64,000 bases of DNA from JANXQG01 sp963824275. GTDB lineage: Bacteria > Planctomycetota > Planctomycetia > Pirellulales > Thermoguttaceae. The stretch covers positions 186,001-250,000 of the forward strand of contig CAWGOT010000008.1 in the NCBI GenBank assembly GCA_963824275.1. The letters run 5' to 3'. Under the pieces are notes generated by a model, which saw only the letters and a program-made list of their open reading frames with translations, ran no database searches and was not told the DNA's origin. Both the position numbers and the translations under genes were made by a program. Shown here piece after piece: positions 9,123-19,119 of the stretch (positions are counted from its first letter, which is position 1; each line of letters opens with the position of its first letter).

Positions 9123-10112
9123 TCCAAGAGACTGATATTCCCGGCTGCCGCGGCGATCGTGGTGCTCGGCGCCGGCAGTTGGTACGTGCTGGATTGGGCC
9201 GGCCGCGGCGACGATTCGTTGCATGTCTCCGGCAACATCGAGGCCGTGGAGGTCGCCATCAGCTTCAAGATCCCCGGCCGCGTCGACAAGCGTTACGTGG
9301 ACGAGGGCGATCCCGTGAAGGAAGGGCAGACGGTGGCCGAATTGGAAACGGCCGATCTGCAAGCTGACGTGGACCTGGCCCAAGCCCAGTTGCATTTGGC
9401 CGAGGCTGCTTTAGTGGAGTTGGAGCATGGCAGCCGGCCCGACGAAATCGCCTCCGCCAAGGCCGCCGCGCAAAAAGCCGAGGCTGATTACGATTGCGCC
9501 AAACTCGACCTCGATCGCGACGAAAAGGCCCACCGCGCAGACCCTGGCACGATCTCCGCCGAGCAACTCGATCAGGCCCGCGCCACCGAGCGAATGGCCT
9601 TGGCCGCCATGGAGCAGGCCAAGGCCCAATGCCGCCTCGTCGAGGAAGGACCGCGGAAAGAGGAAATCGAGCAGGCCCGCGCCAGGGTCGAGCAGGCCAA
9701 AGCGACCCTGAAATCAGCCGCAACGAGGCTTGGTTACGCCAAGGTGACCTCGCCGCTGACGGGCGTCGTGCTCTCGAAGAACATCGAGCCTGGCGAGTAC
9801 GTTGCGGCCGGCACGCCCGTCGTCACCGTGGCCGATATCAAGAACCTCTGGCTGCGGGCCTACGTCGATGAAACCGACCTGGGCAAACGCTTCGCCCTGG
9901 GTTCCGAGGCGGAGATTACTACTGACGCCTATCCGGGCAAGGTCTATCCGGGCCATGTCTCCTTCATCTCGTCGGAACAGGAGTTCACGCCGAAATCGGT
10001 CGAGACCAATCACGAGCGGGTGAAGTTCGTCTATCGGATCAAGATCGACGTGACGAACCAGGACGGGAAGCTGAAACCGGGCATGCCGGCCGACGCACGC
10101 ATTGGAAAATGA
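9114..10112 (+). CDS. HlyD/YbhG-type membrane fusion protein
   Basis: 332 residues. An N-terminal membrane anchor (residues 6-27) is followed by a lipoyl half ('IPGRVDKRYVDEGDPVKEG'), a long alpha-helical hairpin rich in Ala/Glu/Gln, the second lipoyl half ('VTSPLTGVVLSKNIEPGEYV') and a beta-barrel domain. It would bridge the inner-membrane ABC-2 exporter encoded just downstream to an outer-membrane channel. It is the first intact gene of a four-gene run (9114-14379), with six bases to the ATPase gene. Its start abuts the truncated TetR, so its original ribosome site may have been lost; only a weak CACGAG precedes the ATG. Confidence 0.9.
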   Translation: MTASKRLIFPAAAAIVVLGAGSWYVLDWAGRGDDSLHVSGNIEAVEVAISFKIPGRVDKRYVDEGDPVKEGQTVAELETADLQADVDLAQAQLHLAEAALVELEHGSRPDEIASAKAAAQKAEADYDCAKLDLDRDEKAHRADPGTISAEQLDQARATERMALAAMEQAKAQCRLVEEGPRKEEIEQARARVEQAKATLKSAATRLGYAKVTSPLTGVVLSKNIEPGEYVAAGTPVVTVADIKNLWLRAYVDETDLGKRFALGSEAEITTDAYPGKVYPGHVSFISSEQEFTPKSVETNHERVKFVYRIKIDVTNQDGKLKPGMPADARIGK

Positions 10113-10118
10113 TCTGTC

Positions 10119-12088
10119 ATGATCCGTGCCGAGCACCTCACCAAGCGATTTGACTCCCTGTCGGCCATCGACGATCTTTCGCTGGCCGTCGAGGAGGGTG
10201 AGATCTTCGGCCTTGTTGGTCCCGACGGCGCGGGCAAGACGACGACCATGCGGCTGCTGACTTCGATCATGGACCCCGATGGCGGCGAGGCCTGGGTCGC
10301 GGGCCATCACGTCGTTCGCGAGGCCGAGGCGGTCAAGGCCGAAATCGGCTACATGAGCCAGCGTTTCGGGCTCTATACCGACCTGACGGTGATGGAGAAC
10401 CTCGACTTCTACGCCGACATCTATGACATCCCCCGCAAGGGCCGCGACGAACGGATCGGCCGGCTGCTGGCCTTCAGCAACCTGACGCCCTTCAAACGCC
10501 GCCTGGCGGGGAACCTCTCCGGGGGCATGAAACAGAAACTCGGCCTGGCCTGCACGCTGATCCACACGCCGCGCGTGCTGTTCCTGGACGAACCGACTAA
10601 CGGCGTTGATCCCGTCTCGCGCCGCGACTTCTGGCGGATCCTCTATCAACTCTTGCGCGAGAAGGTGACGATCTTCGTCTCCACGGCCTACCTCGACGAG
10701 GCCGAACGCTGCAATCGCCTGGCCCTGATCCATCAAGGGCGGATGCTGGCCTGCGGCACGCCGGACGAGGTGAAGCAACTGATGCGGGGCACGATCCTGG
10801 AAATCCGCATTGCCGAGGCCCGCCAGGCGGCCGCCCTCTTGCGGCAGGCGTTTCCCGCCGCCTCCGTAGGGCTGTTCGGCGCTCGGATCCATCTTGTCGG
10901 CACGGACGGCCAGGGCGAGGCGGAGCAAGTCAGCAAGCTTCTCCGCGACGCCGGCCTTCTGCCGCAATCCGTGCGGACCATTCCGCCGACGTTGGAGGAC
11001 GTGTTTGTTTCGGCGATAGGGGCTGGTAGGGTGGGACAAGATCGCGTAGCGAGTGCCGGCCCACCAATTGGTGCTAACGGTGGGCCGGCGCTCGCTACGC
11101 GATCTTGTCCCACCCTACCACGGTCCGTGGAACCGACCGCCGTCACCGTCGACCACCTCGAACGCCGCTTCGGCAGCTTTGTGGCGGTCAATCGGGTCAG
11201 CTTTGAGGTCAAGCGCGGCGAGATCTTCGGCTTTCTGGGGCCGAACGGCGCCGGCAAATCGACCACCATCCGCATGCTCTGCGGAATCCTTTCGCCCACC
11301 GGCGGCCGAGGCAGCGTGGCGGGCTTCGATATCCGCACGCAGCCGGAGGAAATCAAGGCCCACGTGGGCTATATGAGCCAGCGGTTCTCGCTCTACCAGG
11401 ATCTGACCGTTGAGGAGAATATCGACTTCTACGCCGGCATCTACCGCATCGGTGCCAAGGAAAAGGCCGAACGGAAACAATGGGTGATCGAGATGTCGGG
11501 CCTGGAGGCCCACCGCCATCGGCCGACGTCGATCCTTTCCGGCGGTTGGAAGCAGCGGTTGGCCCTGGGCTGCGCGATCCTGCACAGGCCGCCGATCCTC
11601 TTCCTCGACGAGCCGACCTCCGGCGTCGACCCGATCAGCCGCCGCCAGTTCTGGGACCTGATCTACCAGTTGTCGAGCGAGGGCGTGACCGTCTTCGTCA
11701 CCACGCACTACATGGACGAGGCCGAGTACTGCGACCGCCTGGCCCTGATCTATCGCGGCGAGCTGATCGCCCAGGGCACGCCGGAGAAGCTCAAGCACGA
11801 GGCCATGCACGAGGACGTGCTGGAGGTGAATTGCCAGCGGCCGGAAGCGGCGATGGAGGCCCTGAAAGGGCTCGCGTCGCTGAAGGAAGTCGCCCTCTTC
11901 GGCAGCAGCTTGCACATCGTGGCTGACGACGGCGAGCGCCGGCGGCGGAGACCCGCGCCCGGCTGGCCGAGCAGGGCTTTCCTGTCGAGCAGATCGAGCG
12001 GATCGTGCCCTCGCTGGAGGATGTCTTCGTTTCGCTGATCGAGGCCCGCGACCGCGCCGAGCAGCCGCAGGAGGAGGTGCGACGATGA
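10119..12088 (+). CDS. Double ABC-transporter ATPase (YbhF type), one frameshift near the end
   Basis: Two nucleotide-binding domains in one chain. Domain 1 has Walker A 'GPDGAGKTTT' (about residue 34), signature 'LSGGMKQKLGLA' and Walker B 'VLFLDEPTNGVDP'. Domain 2 has 'GPNGAGKSTT', 'LSGGWKQRLALG' and 'ILFLDEPTSGVDP'. The linker between them is encoded by a 97-bp palindromic repeat inserted in frame. Near 11935-11945 the frame shifts; in the other frame the expected tail ('RIVPSLEDVFVSLIE') continues to a TGA at 12086-12088 that overlaps the ATG of the next gene, so I place the end there. It powers the ABC-2 permeases that follow. Confidence 0.9.
11024..11120. repeat. Large palindromic repeat forming the linker between the two ATPase domains
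   Basis: Arms 11024-11063 and 11081-11120 are 40-base inverted copies with one mismatch around a 17-base loop. It is translated in frame as a Gly/Pro/Ala-rich linker containing 'GQDRVASAGPP'. Confidence 0.9.
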
Positions 12089-13215
12089 ACGTCCGACGCG
12101 TTGCCGCCGTGGCCCGCAAAGAGTTCCTGCAGATCGTCCGCGACCCGCGGAGCCTGGGCATGGCGATCGCCATTCCGATGATGATGCTGCTCCTGTTCGG
12201 CTTCGCGCTGACCCTGGACGTCGATCACGTGCCGATGGTGGTATGGGACCAGAGCGGAACGCCGGACAGCCGGGAACTGGTGAGCCAGTTCGCCGGGTCG
12301 CCCTATTTCTCGCTGGTGCGCCACGTCGACAACGAGCGCGACATGGACCGCGCCATCGACTCGGGCGAGGCCCTGGTGGGCCTGATCATCCCCTACGACT
12401 TCGCCCGCCGGCTGGCCTCGCAGACCGAGACCCCGCTGGAAGTGGCAATTTCCGGCGTCGATTCGAACACGGGCACGATCATCCTGGGCTATGCCGAGGC
12501 CATCACGCAAATCTACGCGCAGGAGTGGATGATCCGCCGCTTCGGCCGGCAAGGCCCGATGAAAACGCTCGTGCCGTTGGATGTCCGCAGCCGGGTCTGG
12601 TTCAACGAAGACCTGGAGTCGAAAAACTACATCGTGCCAGGGCTGATCGCCGTGATCATGATGGTCATTGCCGCCATGCTCACCTCGCTCTGCTTTGCGC
12701 GGGAGTGGGAGCGGGGCACGATGGAGCAGCTCATTTCCACGCCCGTGCAGGGCTCCGAACTGATCCTCGGCAAGCTGGTGCCCTATTTCGCCATCGGCCT
12801 GCTCGACATGGTGCTGGCGGTCGTCCTCGGCCAGTTCCTCTTCCACGTGCCGCTCCGCGGCAACGTGGCCCTGCTCTTCGGCGTGGCCTCGATCTTCCTG
12901 GTCGGCGTGTTGACGATGGGAATCCTCATCAGCATCGCCACCAAGAGCCAGCTCCTCTCCAGCCAGTTGGCGATGACCGCCACGTTCTTGCCCTCCTTCG
13001 TTTTGTCGGGGTTCATTTTTGCCATCGTCAACATGCCGCGGCCGATCCAGTGGATCACGTATCTCGTGCCGGCGCGGTATTTTATCGGCATCCTCAAGGG
13101 GATTTATCTCAAAGGAGTGGGCCTGGAGATCCTGGCCGCGGACACGATCTTGCTGCTCGTTTTCGCCGCGGCGATGGTGCTCCTGGCCCACTGGAAGTTT
13201 AAGAAGAAGCTATAA
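12085..13215 (+). CDS. ABC-2 type permease (YbhS/YbhR-like), first copy
   Basis: 376 residues. An N-terminal transmembrane helix (about 24-44, after 'KEFLQIVRDPRS') is followed by a large periplasmic domain and about five C-terminal helices, with the ABC-2 hallmark 'REWERGTMEQLISTPVQGSE' before the last group. ATG overlaps the ATPase stop (ATGA), which implies translational coupling. It forms the membrane channel of the drug or lipid exporter with the next gene. Confidence 0.93.
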   Translation: MNVRRVAAVARKEFLQIVRDPRSLGMAIAIPMMMLLLFGFALTLDVDHVPMVVWDQSGTPDSRELVSQFAGSPYFSLVRHVDNERDMDRAIDSGEALVGLIIPYDFARRLASQTETPLEVAISGVDSNTGTIILGYAEAITQIYAQEWMIRRFGRQGPMKTLVPLDVRSRVWFNEDLESKNYIVPGLIAVIMMVIAAMLTSLCFAREWERGTMEQLISTPVQGSELILGKLVPYFAIGLLDMVLAVVLGQFLFHVPLRGNVALLFGVASIFLVGVLTMGILISIATKSQLLSSQLAMTATFLPSFVLSGFIFAIVNMPRPIQWITYLVPARYFIGILKGIYLKGVGLEILAADTILLLVFAAAMVLLAHWKFKKKL

Positions 13216-13250
13216 CATTTCATCCTTCATCCCTCATCCTTCATCCCTCC
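13216..13250. repeat. TTCATCC-type short tandem repeat between the permease genes
   Basis: Four copies of a (T)TCATCC(T/C) unit fill the spacer. They displace any obvious ribosome binding site for the gene at 13252. Confidence 0.6.
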
Positions 13251-13251
13251 A

Positions 13252-14379
13252 ATGTTCGATCGTATTCGCCAGATGCTGATCAAGGAGTTCATCCAGGTCT
13301 TTCGCGACCCGCGGATGCGGGCCGTGGTCCTCGTCCTGCCCTGCATGGAGGTGCTGGTGATCGGCTATGCGGTGAACATGGACCTCCGCGACATCCGCAC
13401 GGCGGTTTACGACCTCGACAACACGCCTGCCAGCCGCGAGCTTCTGGCCCGCTTCACCTCCAGCGGCTATTTCCACGTGGTGGCGCGGGTGGACGACGAC
13501 CGGCGGATGCAGGACCTCATCGACCGCAGCAGGGTGCAGATCGTGCTGCGGATCAATCACGGCTTCGCCGGCGACCTGGCGGCAGGGCGGACCGCCGCCC
13601 TGCAGGTGATCTGCGACGGCACCGATTCCAACACGGCGGCCATCGCCATGAGCTACGTCAGCCGCATCACCAGCGACTATGCGGGCCGGATGCTCGCCCA
13701 GCGCATCGAGCGCGACCGCGGCCTGGCGAACCCGCCGGTGCAGGTCGATTTCCGTCCCAGGGCCTGGTTCAACGAAAACCTCGATAGCCGCAACTACTTC
13801 GTGCCGGGGGTGATTGTGATCGTGGTCAGCCTGGTGAGCCTGCTTCTGACGAGCATGGCGGTGGTCCGCGAGAAGGAGATCGGCACGATCGAGCAGATCA
13901 TGGTCACGCCGATCACGCCGGCCGAGTTCATCCTCGGCAAGACGATGCCCTTCGTGGTGATTTCCTTTGTCGACGTGACGTTGATCCTGCTGATCGGCGT
14001 GTTCTGGTTCGGCGTGCCGTTGCGCGGCAGCATCCTGCTCTTGTATTTCTCGACCGGCCTCTACCTGTTGTCGATGTTGGGCATGGGGCTGTTGATCTCG
14101 ACGGTCAGCCAGACGCAGCAGCAGGCGCTGATGAGCACGTTCTTGTTCTTTTTTCCGGCGATGTTGCTCTCGGGCTTTTCCTTTCCGATCGCCAACATGC
14201 CGCCGCTCATCCAGTGGCTGACCTTCCTGAATCCCGTGGCCTATTACCTGGTCATCGTGCGGACGATTTTCCTGAAAGGGATCGGCCTCGCGTATCTCTG
14301 GCCGCACCTGCTGGCGCTGGCGGCGATGGGCGTTGCCACGCTCATGCTCGCCGTGCGGCGGTTCCATAAGACGCTATGA
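13252..14379 (+). CDS. ABC-2 type permease (YbhS/YbhR-like), second copy
   Basis: 375 residues, with the same plan as the preceding permease: N-terminal helix after 'KEFIQVFRDPRMRAVV', large periplasmic loop, then a five-helix C-terminal bundle with 'REKEIGTIEQIMVTPITPAE'. The two permeases probably form a heterodimer driven by the double ATPase. No Shine-Dalgarno is visible because the spacer is a short tandem repeat, so translation may depend on coupling or read-through. Confidence 0.93.
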   Translation: MFDRIRQMLIKEFIQVFRDPRMRAVVLVLPCMEVLVIGYAVNMDLRDIRTAVYDLDNTPASRELLARFTSSGYFHVVARVDDDRRMQDLIDRSRVQIVLRINHGFAGDLAAGRTAALQVICDGTDSNTAAIAMSYVSRITSDYAGRMLAQRIERDRGLANPPVQVDFRPRAWFNENLDSRNYFVPGVIVIVVSLVSLLLTSMAVVREKEIGTIEQIMVTPITPAEFILGKTMPFVVISFVDVTLILLIGVFWFGVPLRGSILLLYFSTGLYLLSMLGMGLLISTVSQTQQQALMSTFLFFFPAMLLSGFSFPIANMPPLIQWLTFLNPVAYYLVIVRTIFLKGIGLAYLWPHLLALAAMGVATLMLAVRRFHKTL

Positions 14380-14484
14380 ACGGCGTGCTCTTAGCGTCTC
14401 GCGACCTGTGTTTCAGACCACTCCTGGTGGGACTCGCGACCATGAGTACATGGTGCCCGCTCGGCCCACCCTACGCTTGCCGCA

Positions 14485-15411
14485 TTATCGCGAGGTCTCG
14501 TCCTGAGTATGGCTGACCACGCGCTCGGGCGAGTCGTCTTTCTTGGCGGCGTTGACCGCCGCACGGTGCGACACCGAGGCCGCTACGTCCGAGAGCTGCT
14601 GCCGCGTTTCCGGCTGCACGTGCGTGAGCCGCCCTGCCAGTCGCTGCATGCCGCCCAGGTTCACCTCCGCCGTCTTCGACATGCTGCCCAGGAAGGCGAT
14701 CGTCTGGATAAAGTTGTTGTCGATGTTCTTCACCACCAGCGGTTGCAGGGCGCGGGCCAGCAGCTCGGCCCCGCCCGAGTCGACGCTCAAGAAACCGTCC
14801 AATCGCGAGGTAATGCAGAACTTCCCGGCGGAATCCCTGCTGTAGCCGGTTTTCAAGACCGCCAGGCAACTGCCCGTAATCTTGCGGGCCAGGAGCGGAC
14901 CCGTATAGTTCCACTTGCCGTAGACAACCTGCAAGTCGCGGCTGTGATAGAGGTATTCGAGCGTTGCCGCCGTGCCCTCGGACTCGGTGACGTGGAAGGT
15001 GTCGATGTCGACCTGCCGCACCTGGATCTGCGAAACACCGAGAATCTCCCAAATGTTGACCACGATGTCCGGATGGCGGAGGAGAAACAGATAAAGGTCC
15101 GGATCGCAGTTGACCATGCGGACGGGAAGCCGGCGATAAATGCTCTCGTTGGCAAGCACCGAGTTGATCTTCACGCGTGAGTCGGCGTCGAGCTTGTCAA
15201 ACGGGATCGATTCGACGGCACTCTTCCGTGCCGCGGCACTGGATGTCCCTTCGGTTGCATCGGTCGAAACCGTCGCGGCCGAGGCCGCCCAGGCAAAACC
15301 GCCGGCCAGCCATAAGCTCAGCCCGGCCAGGCAGATCCGAATTTTATTTCGTGGCAGGCGCAACCGCATAGGGCGGGCGGCTCCGCAAGAATCTCGATTC
15401 CGGTCGATCAT
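14485..15411 (-). CDS. Exported protein of unknown function
   Basis: 308 residues. Positively charged start, then a signal peptide near residues 25-44 ('CLAGLSLWLAGGFAWAASA'). The mature part is mixed alpha/beta with conserved-looking segments 'RRLPVRMVNCDPDLYLFLL' and 'HPDIVVNIWEILGV'. I cannot assign a family. The gene converges with the permease operon and is followed by repeat-derived DNA. The frame is intact and codon use matches the surrounding chromosomal genes, so it is probably functional. Confidence 0.7.
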   Translation of the reverse strand: MIDRNRDSCGAARPMRLRLPRNKIRICLAGLSLWLAGGFAWAASAATVSTDATEGTSSAAARKSAVESIPFDKLDADSRVKINSVLANESIYRRLPVRMVNCDPDLYLFLLRHPDIVVNIWEILGVSQIQVRQVDIDTFHVTESEGTAATLEYLYHSRDLQVVYGKWNYTGPLLARKITGSCLAVLKTGYSRDSAGKFCITSRLDGFLSVDSGGAELLARALQPLVVKNIDNNFIQTIAFLGSMSKTAEVNLGGMQRLAGRLTHVQPETRQQLSDVAASVSHRAAVNAAKKDDSPERVVSHTQDETSR

Positions 15412-15553
15412 AATCCCCCCTAATTGCGCATCTTCGCGAGCAAGACGTTGTGCTTCGATCGCAGCAAAGAACCTGTGTCTAACAATTATTCGGCAGAGGA
15501 AGGCCGTAGCGGATAGTCAAACTTTGCGGCGGCGAGGATGCTGCCGCACGATT

Positions 15554-18500
15554 TTAGACGGCGAAAGGCGGGCAGTTTAGTAGAATCAGCCGTGCTGGGC
15601 AGGGTGGGCCGAGTGGAGCGAGTCCCACCATCAAAGGACGCAAGTCGCCGGAAAATGGTGGGACTCGCTCCACTCGGCCCGGACTCGCTCCACTCGGCCC
15701 ACCTACAATTACGCCTCTTCTGCACCTAGACCCGGAAGGGCCCCACTTATTCTTCCGGCCGAAACGGCTGGTCCAGCAAGGTGCCCCCACGGCCTCGATT
15801 TCGTCCACGTTCGCGGACCGGCTGGTCCAGCGATCGCTCACGGCCCGGATGACATAATAGAAGACGGGCGTGAGGAAGATGCCGAAGAGCGTCACGCCGA
15901 GCATGCCGCGAAGACGGCCAGGCCCAGGGCCTGGCGCATTTCGGCGCCGGCCCCCTGGGCCAGGACCAGGGGGATGACGCCGAAGATGAAGGCGAACGAG
16001 GTCATCAAGATCGGCCGCAGGCGCAGGCGGCTGGCCTCCAGCGTGGCCTCGCGGCGGGGCTTGCCCTGTTCCTGCTGCTGCTTGGCGAACTCCACGATCA
16101 GGATCGCGTTCTTGCTGGCCAGGCCGACCAGCACCACGAAGCCGATCTGCGTGAAGATATTCACCTCCATGCTGGCCATCACGACGCCCAGCGATCGAGC
16201 ACAGCAGGCACATCGGCACGACCAGGATCACGGCCAGCGGCAGCGACCAGCTTTCGTACTGGGCGGCCAGCACCAGGAAGACGAACACCACGCCCAGGGC
16301 GAAGACATAGATCGCCGCGTTGCCCGCCTGGAGCTGCAGGTAGGTCAGCTCGGTCCAGTCGTAGGCCATCGAGGCGGGCCGCTGAATTCGTCGCCGGCGA
16401 TGTCCTGCATCAGGCGCGATCGCCTGGCCGGAGCTGATGTCCGGCGCGGTGTTGCCGGTGATGGCGGTGGCGGAGTACAGGTTGTAGCGCATCGACCATC
16501 ACCGGCCCGCTGGTGTCGCGGACGTCCATCAGCGTGCCCAGCCGGATCATCTGCCCCTGGTTGTTCCGCACCTGGAGCTGGCGGATGTCGGCGAACCTGG
16601 TCGCGGAAGCGCTGGTCGGCCTGGACGTTGACCTGCCAGGTGCGGCCGAACTCGTTGAAGTTGTTCACGTAGTACGAGCCGAGATAGACCTGCAGCGTGT
16701 TGAAGACGTCGCTGACCTGCACGCCCAGGGCCATGCACTTGGTGCGGTCGATGTCCAGGTACAGCCAGGGCGTGTTGGCGCGGGAGCTGTTGAACAGGCC
16801 GTGCAGGCCCGGCGTGCGGTTGCCGCGGGCGACGATCTGATCGCTGACGCGCTGCAGGCTCGCCGAGGCCCAGATTGCCGCGGTCTTCGATGATCAGCTT
16901 GAAGCCGCCGGTGGTGCCCAGGCCGTCGATGGGCGGCGGTCCGAAGGCCGATGACGATGGCCCCCTGCACCTGCTGGCGGCAGTGCTCGCGGCAGCGGCC
17001 GCGGCGATGGCGTCGGCGGTCAGGTCCGGCATCGCGGCGCTCGGCGAAATCGTCGAGCATGACGTACATCGAGCCGAGGTTCGGGGCGTTGGCGCCGAGG
17101 ATCAGCGACTGGCCGGAAATGCCCACCGTGTGCGCGACGCCCGGTCGTAGTCGCTGGGCGATGTTCTCGATCTGCGCCATGATCCGCTGCGTGCGCTCCA
17201 CCGAGGCGGAGTCGGGCAATTGCACGTTGAGCAGCAGGTAGCCCTTGTCCTGCTGCGGGATGAAGCCGGTCGGGCGCGGTGTGAATTGCCAGTAGGTCAG
17301 CACCAGCAGGCCGCCGTAGACCAGCAGCGCGAGCAGGCTGACGCGCGAGCAGGCCGCCGACCACGCCGCACGTAGAGGGCCGTGCTCGGCGCCGAAGACG
17401 AAGTTGAACAAGCGGAAGAACCAGCCCAGGAACAGGTCCAGGAGCCAGGTCAGCGGATCGCGGCGGGCGCCCGCGCGGCTCGCAGCAGGATGGCGGCCAG
17501 GGCGGGCTGAGCGTCAGCGAGTTGAAGGCCGAGATCACCGTGGAAACGGCGATGGTCACGGCGAATTGGCGGAAGAACTGGCCGCGTGATGCCGCCCAGG
17601 AAGGCGGCCGGCACGAACACCGCGAAGAGCACCAGGCCACGGCGATGACCGGCCCGGTCACTTCGTCCATGGCCTTGCGCGCCGCCTCGCGCGGCGCGAC
17701 CCCCTGCTCCAGCCAGCGCTCGATGTTCTCGACGACCACGATGGCGTCGTCCACGACGATGCCGATCGCCAGCACCAGGCCGAACAGCGAGAGGTTGTTG
17801 AGCGAGAAGCCCAGCGCGGCCATGACGGCGAAGGTGCCGATGATGGCCACCGGCACGGCGATCAGCGGGATGATCGCCGCCCGCCAGTTCTGCAGGAAGA
17901 CCAGCACCACCAGGGCCACCAGGATCGACGGCGTCGCGGAGCGTGTAGAAGACCTCGTTGACCGACTCGCGGATGAAGGGCGTGGTGTCGTAAACGATCT
18001 GGTAATCCAGCGCCGTCGGGGAAGCGGCTCTTCAGCTCCTTCATCTTGTCGTAGACCGGCTCGGCGGTCTCCAGGGCGTTGGAGCCGGGAAGCTGGAAGA
18101 TGGTCAGGGCCACCGAGGGCTTGCCGTCGAGCGTGCAGGACTGCTCGTACTGCTGCGAACCGAGCTCGACGCGCGGCCGACGTCGCGGAGGCGGACGATG
18201 CCGGTCGGCCGGGCGGCAGCGGTCGTGGCGGCCGGCCGCTCGTGCTGCGGAGCCGCTGCCGTGCTGTGCTGCCGGTCGTGGCCGCCGCGCTGCTGCCGGC
18301 CGCGCTGCTTGCGCCGCGGCGCTGGCCGCTGCCGGCCTTGAGGATGATGTCGGCGAACTGCTCCGGATCGGTCAGCCGGCCCAGGGTATTGATGGTCAGC
18401 TGGAACTGCTGGCCCTTGGGGACGGGCTCCTGGCCGATCTGGCCGGCGGCGACCTGCAGGTTCTGCTGGGCGATGGCCGCCACCACGTCGGCGGCGCGTG

Positions 18501-19101
18501 AGCCCCAGGGCGGCCAGCTTGTCGGGATCGAGCCAGGCCCGCAGGCTGTAGTCGCGCTGGCCGAAGTAGGTGACGTCGGCCACGCCCGGCAGCCGGCCCA
18601 ACTCGTCGCGGATGTAGATCGTGGCGTAGTTGCTCAAGAAGTGGCGTCGTAGCGTCTCGTCCGGCGAGACCAGGTTGACGATCATCATCGTGTTGGGCGA
18701 GATCTTCTTGACGTTGATGCCCTCGTTCTGCACCAGGGCCGGAATCACCGGCAGGGCCAGCGAGACGCGGTTCTGCACCAGCACCTGGGCCATGTCCGAG
18801 TCCATGCCCAGCTTGAAGGTCACGGCCAGGCGGTAGGCTGCCGTCGTTGGTCGACTGCGACGACATGTACATCATGCCTTCCACGCCGTTGACCTGCTCC
18901 TCGATCGGCGCGGCCACGGTGTCGCGCACCGTGTGGGCGTTGGCCCCCGGATAGAGCGCCGTCACCAGCACGGTGGGCGGAGTGACCTCGGGATACTGCG
19001 CCACCGGGAAGCGTGAACACGGCCACGCCGCCGGCCAGCACGAAGACGATCGACAGCACGGAGGCGAAGATCGGGCGGTCGATGAAGAAGTGGGAAATCA
19101 T
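15554..19101 (-). CDS. RND efflux permease, first of two tandem copies (heavily frame-disrupted)
   Basis: AcrB/MexB-type (HAE1) proton-driven drug exporter, about 1,050 residues if joined. It starts 'MISHFFIDRPIFASVLSIVF' at 19101. Family segments appear in order in different frames: 'GVEGMMYMSSQSTNDG', 'LARDVGRV'-like porter segment, the TM4 region 'GIVVDDAIVVVENIERWLE', 'PAALAAILLR'-like loop, 'FIPQQDKGYLLL', and 'VEFAKQQQEQGKPRREA'. At least eight frame changes occur, and repeat-derived residues extend the C-terminus. A Ser/Ala/Thr-rich insertion of about 45 residues (about 18195-18340) lies in the porter domain. Either a decaying gene or a poorly polished consensus. Confidence 0.75.
15601..15704. 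repeat. Palindromic repeat with duplicated arm
   Basis: GGGTGGGCCGAGTGGAGCGA (15602 onward) is inverted at 15656-15680, and the second arm is repeated again at 15681-15703. It resembles the unit in the ABC ATPase gene in style but not in sequence. It lies at the 3' end of the RND operon and extends the last open frame. Confidence 0.75.
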
Positions 19102-19119
19102 GGCGAGTCCTTCCTCCGA

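Noticed and set aside
9714..11039. 441-codon minus-strand frame opposite the membrane fusion and ATPase genes
   Set aside because: Shadow of conserved plus-strand genes.
11791..14367. Long minus-strand open frames opposite the ABC-2 permeases
   Set aside because: Composition (His, Arg, Asp, Gln runs) is that of antisense shadows; the plus-strand genes have clear families and coupling.
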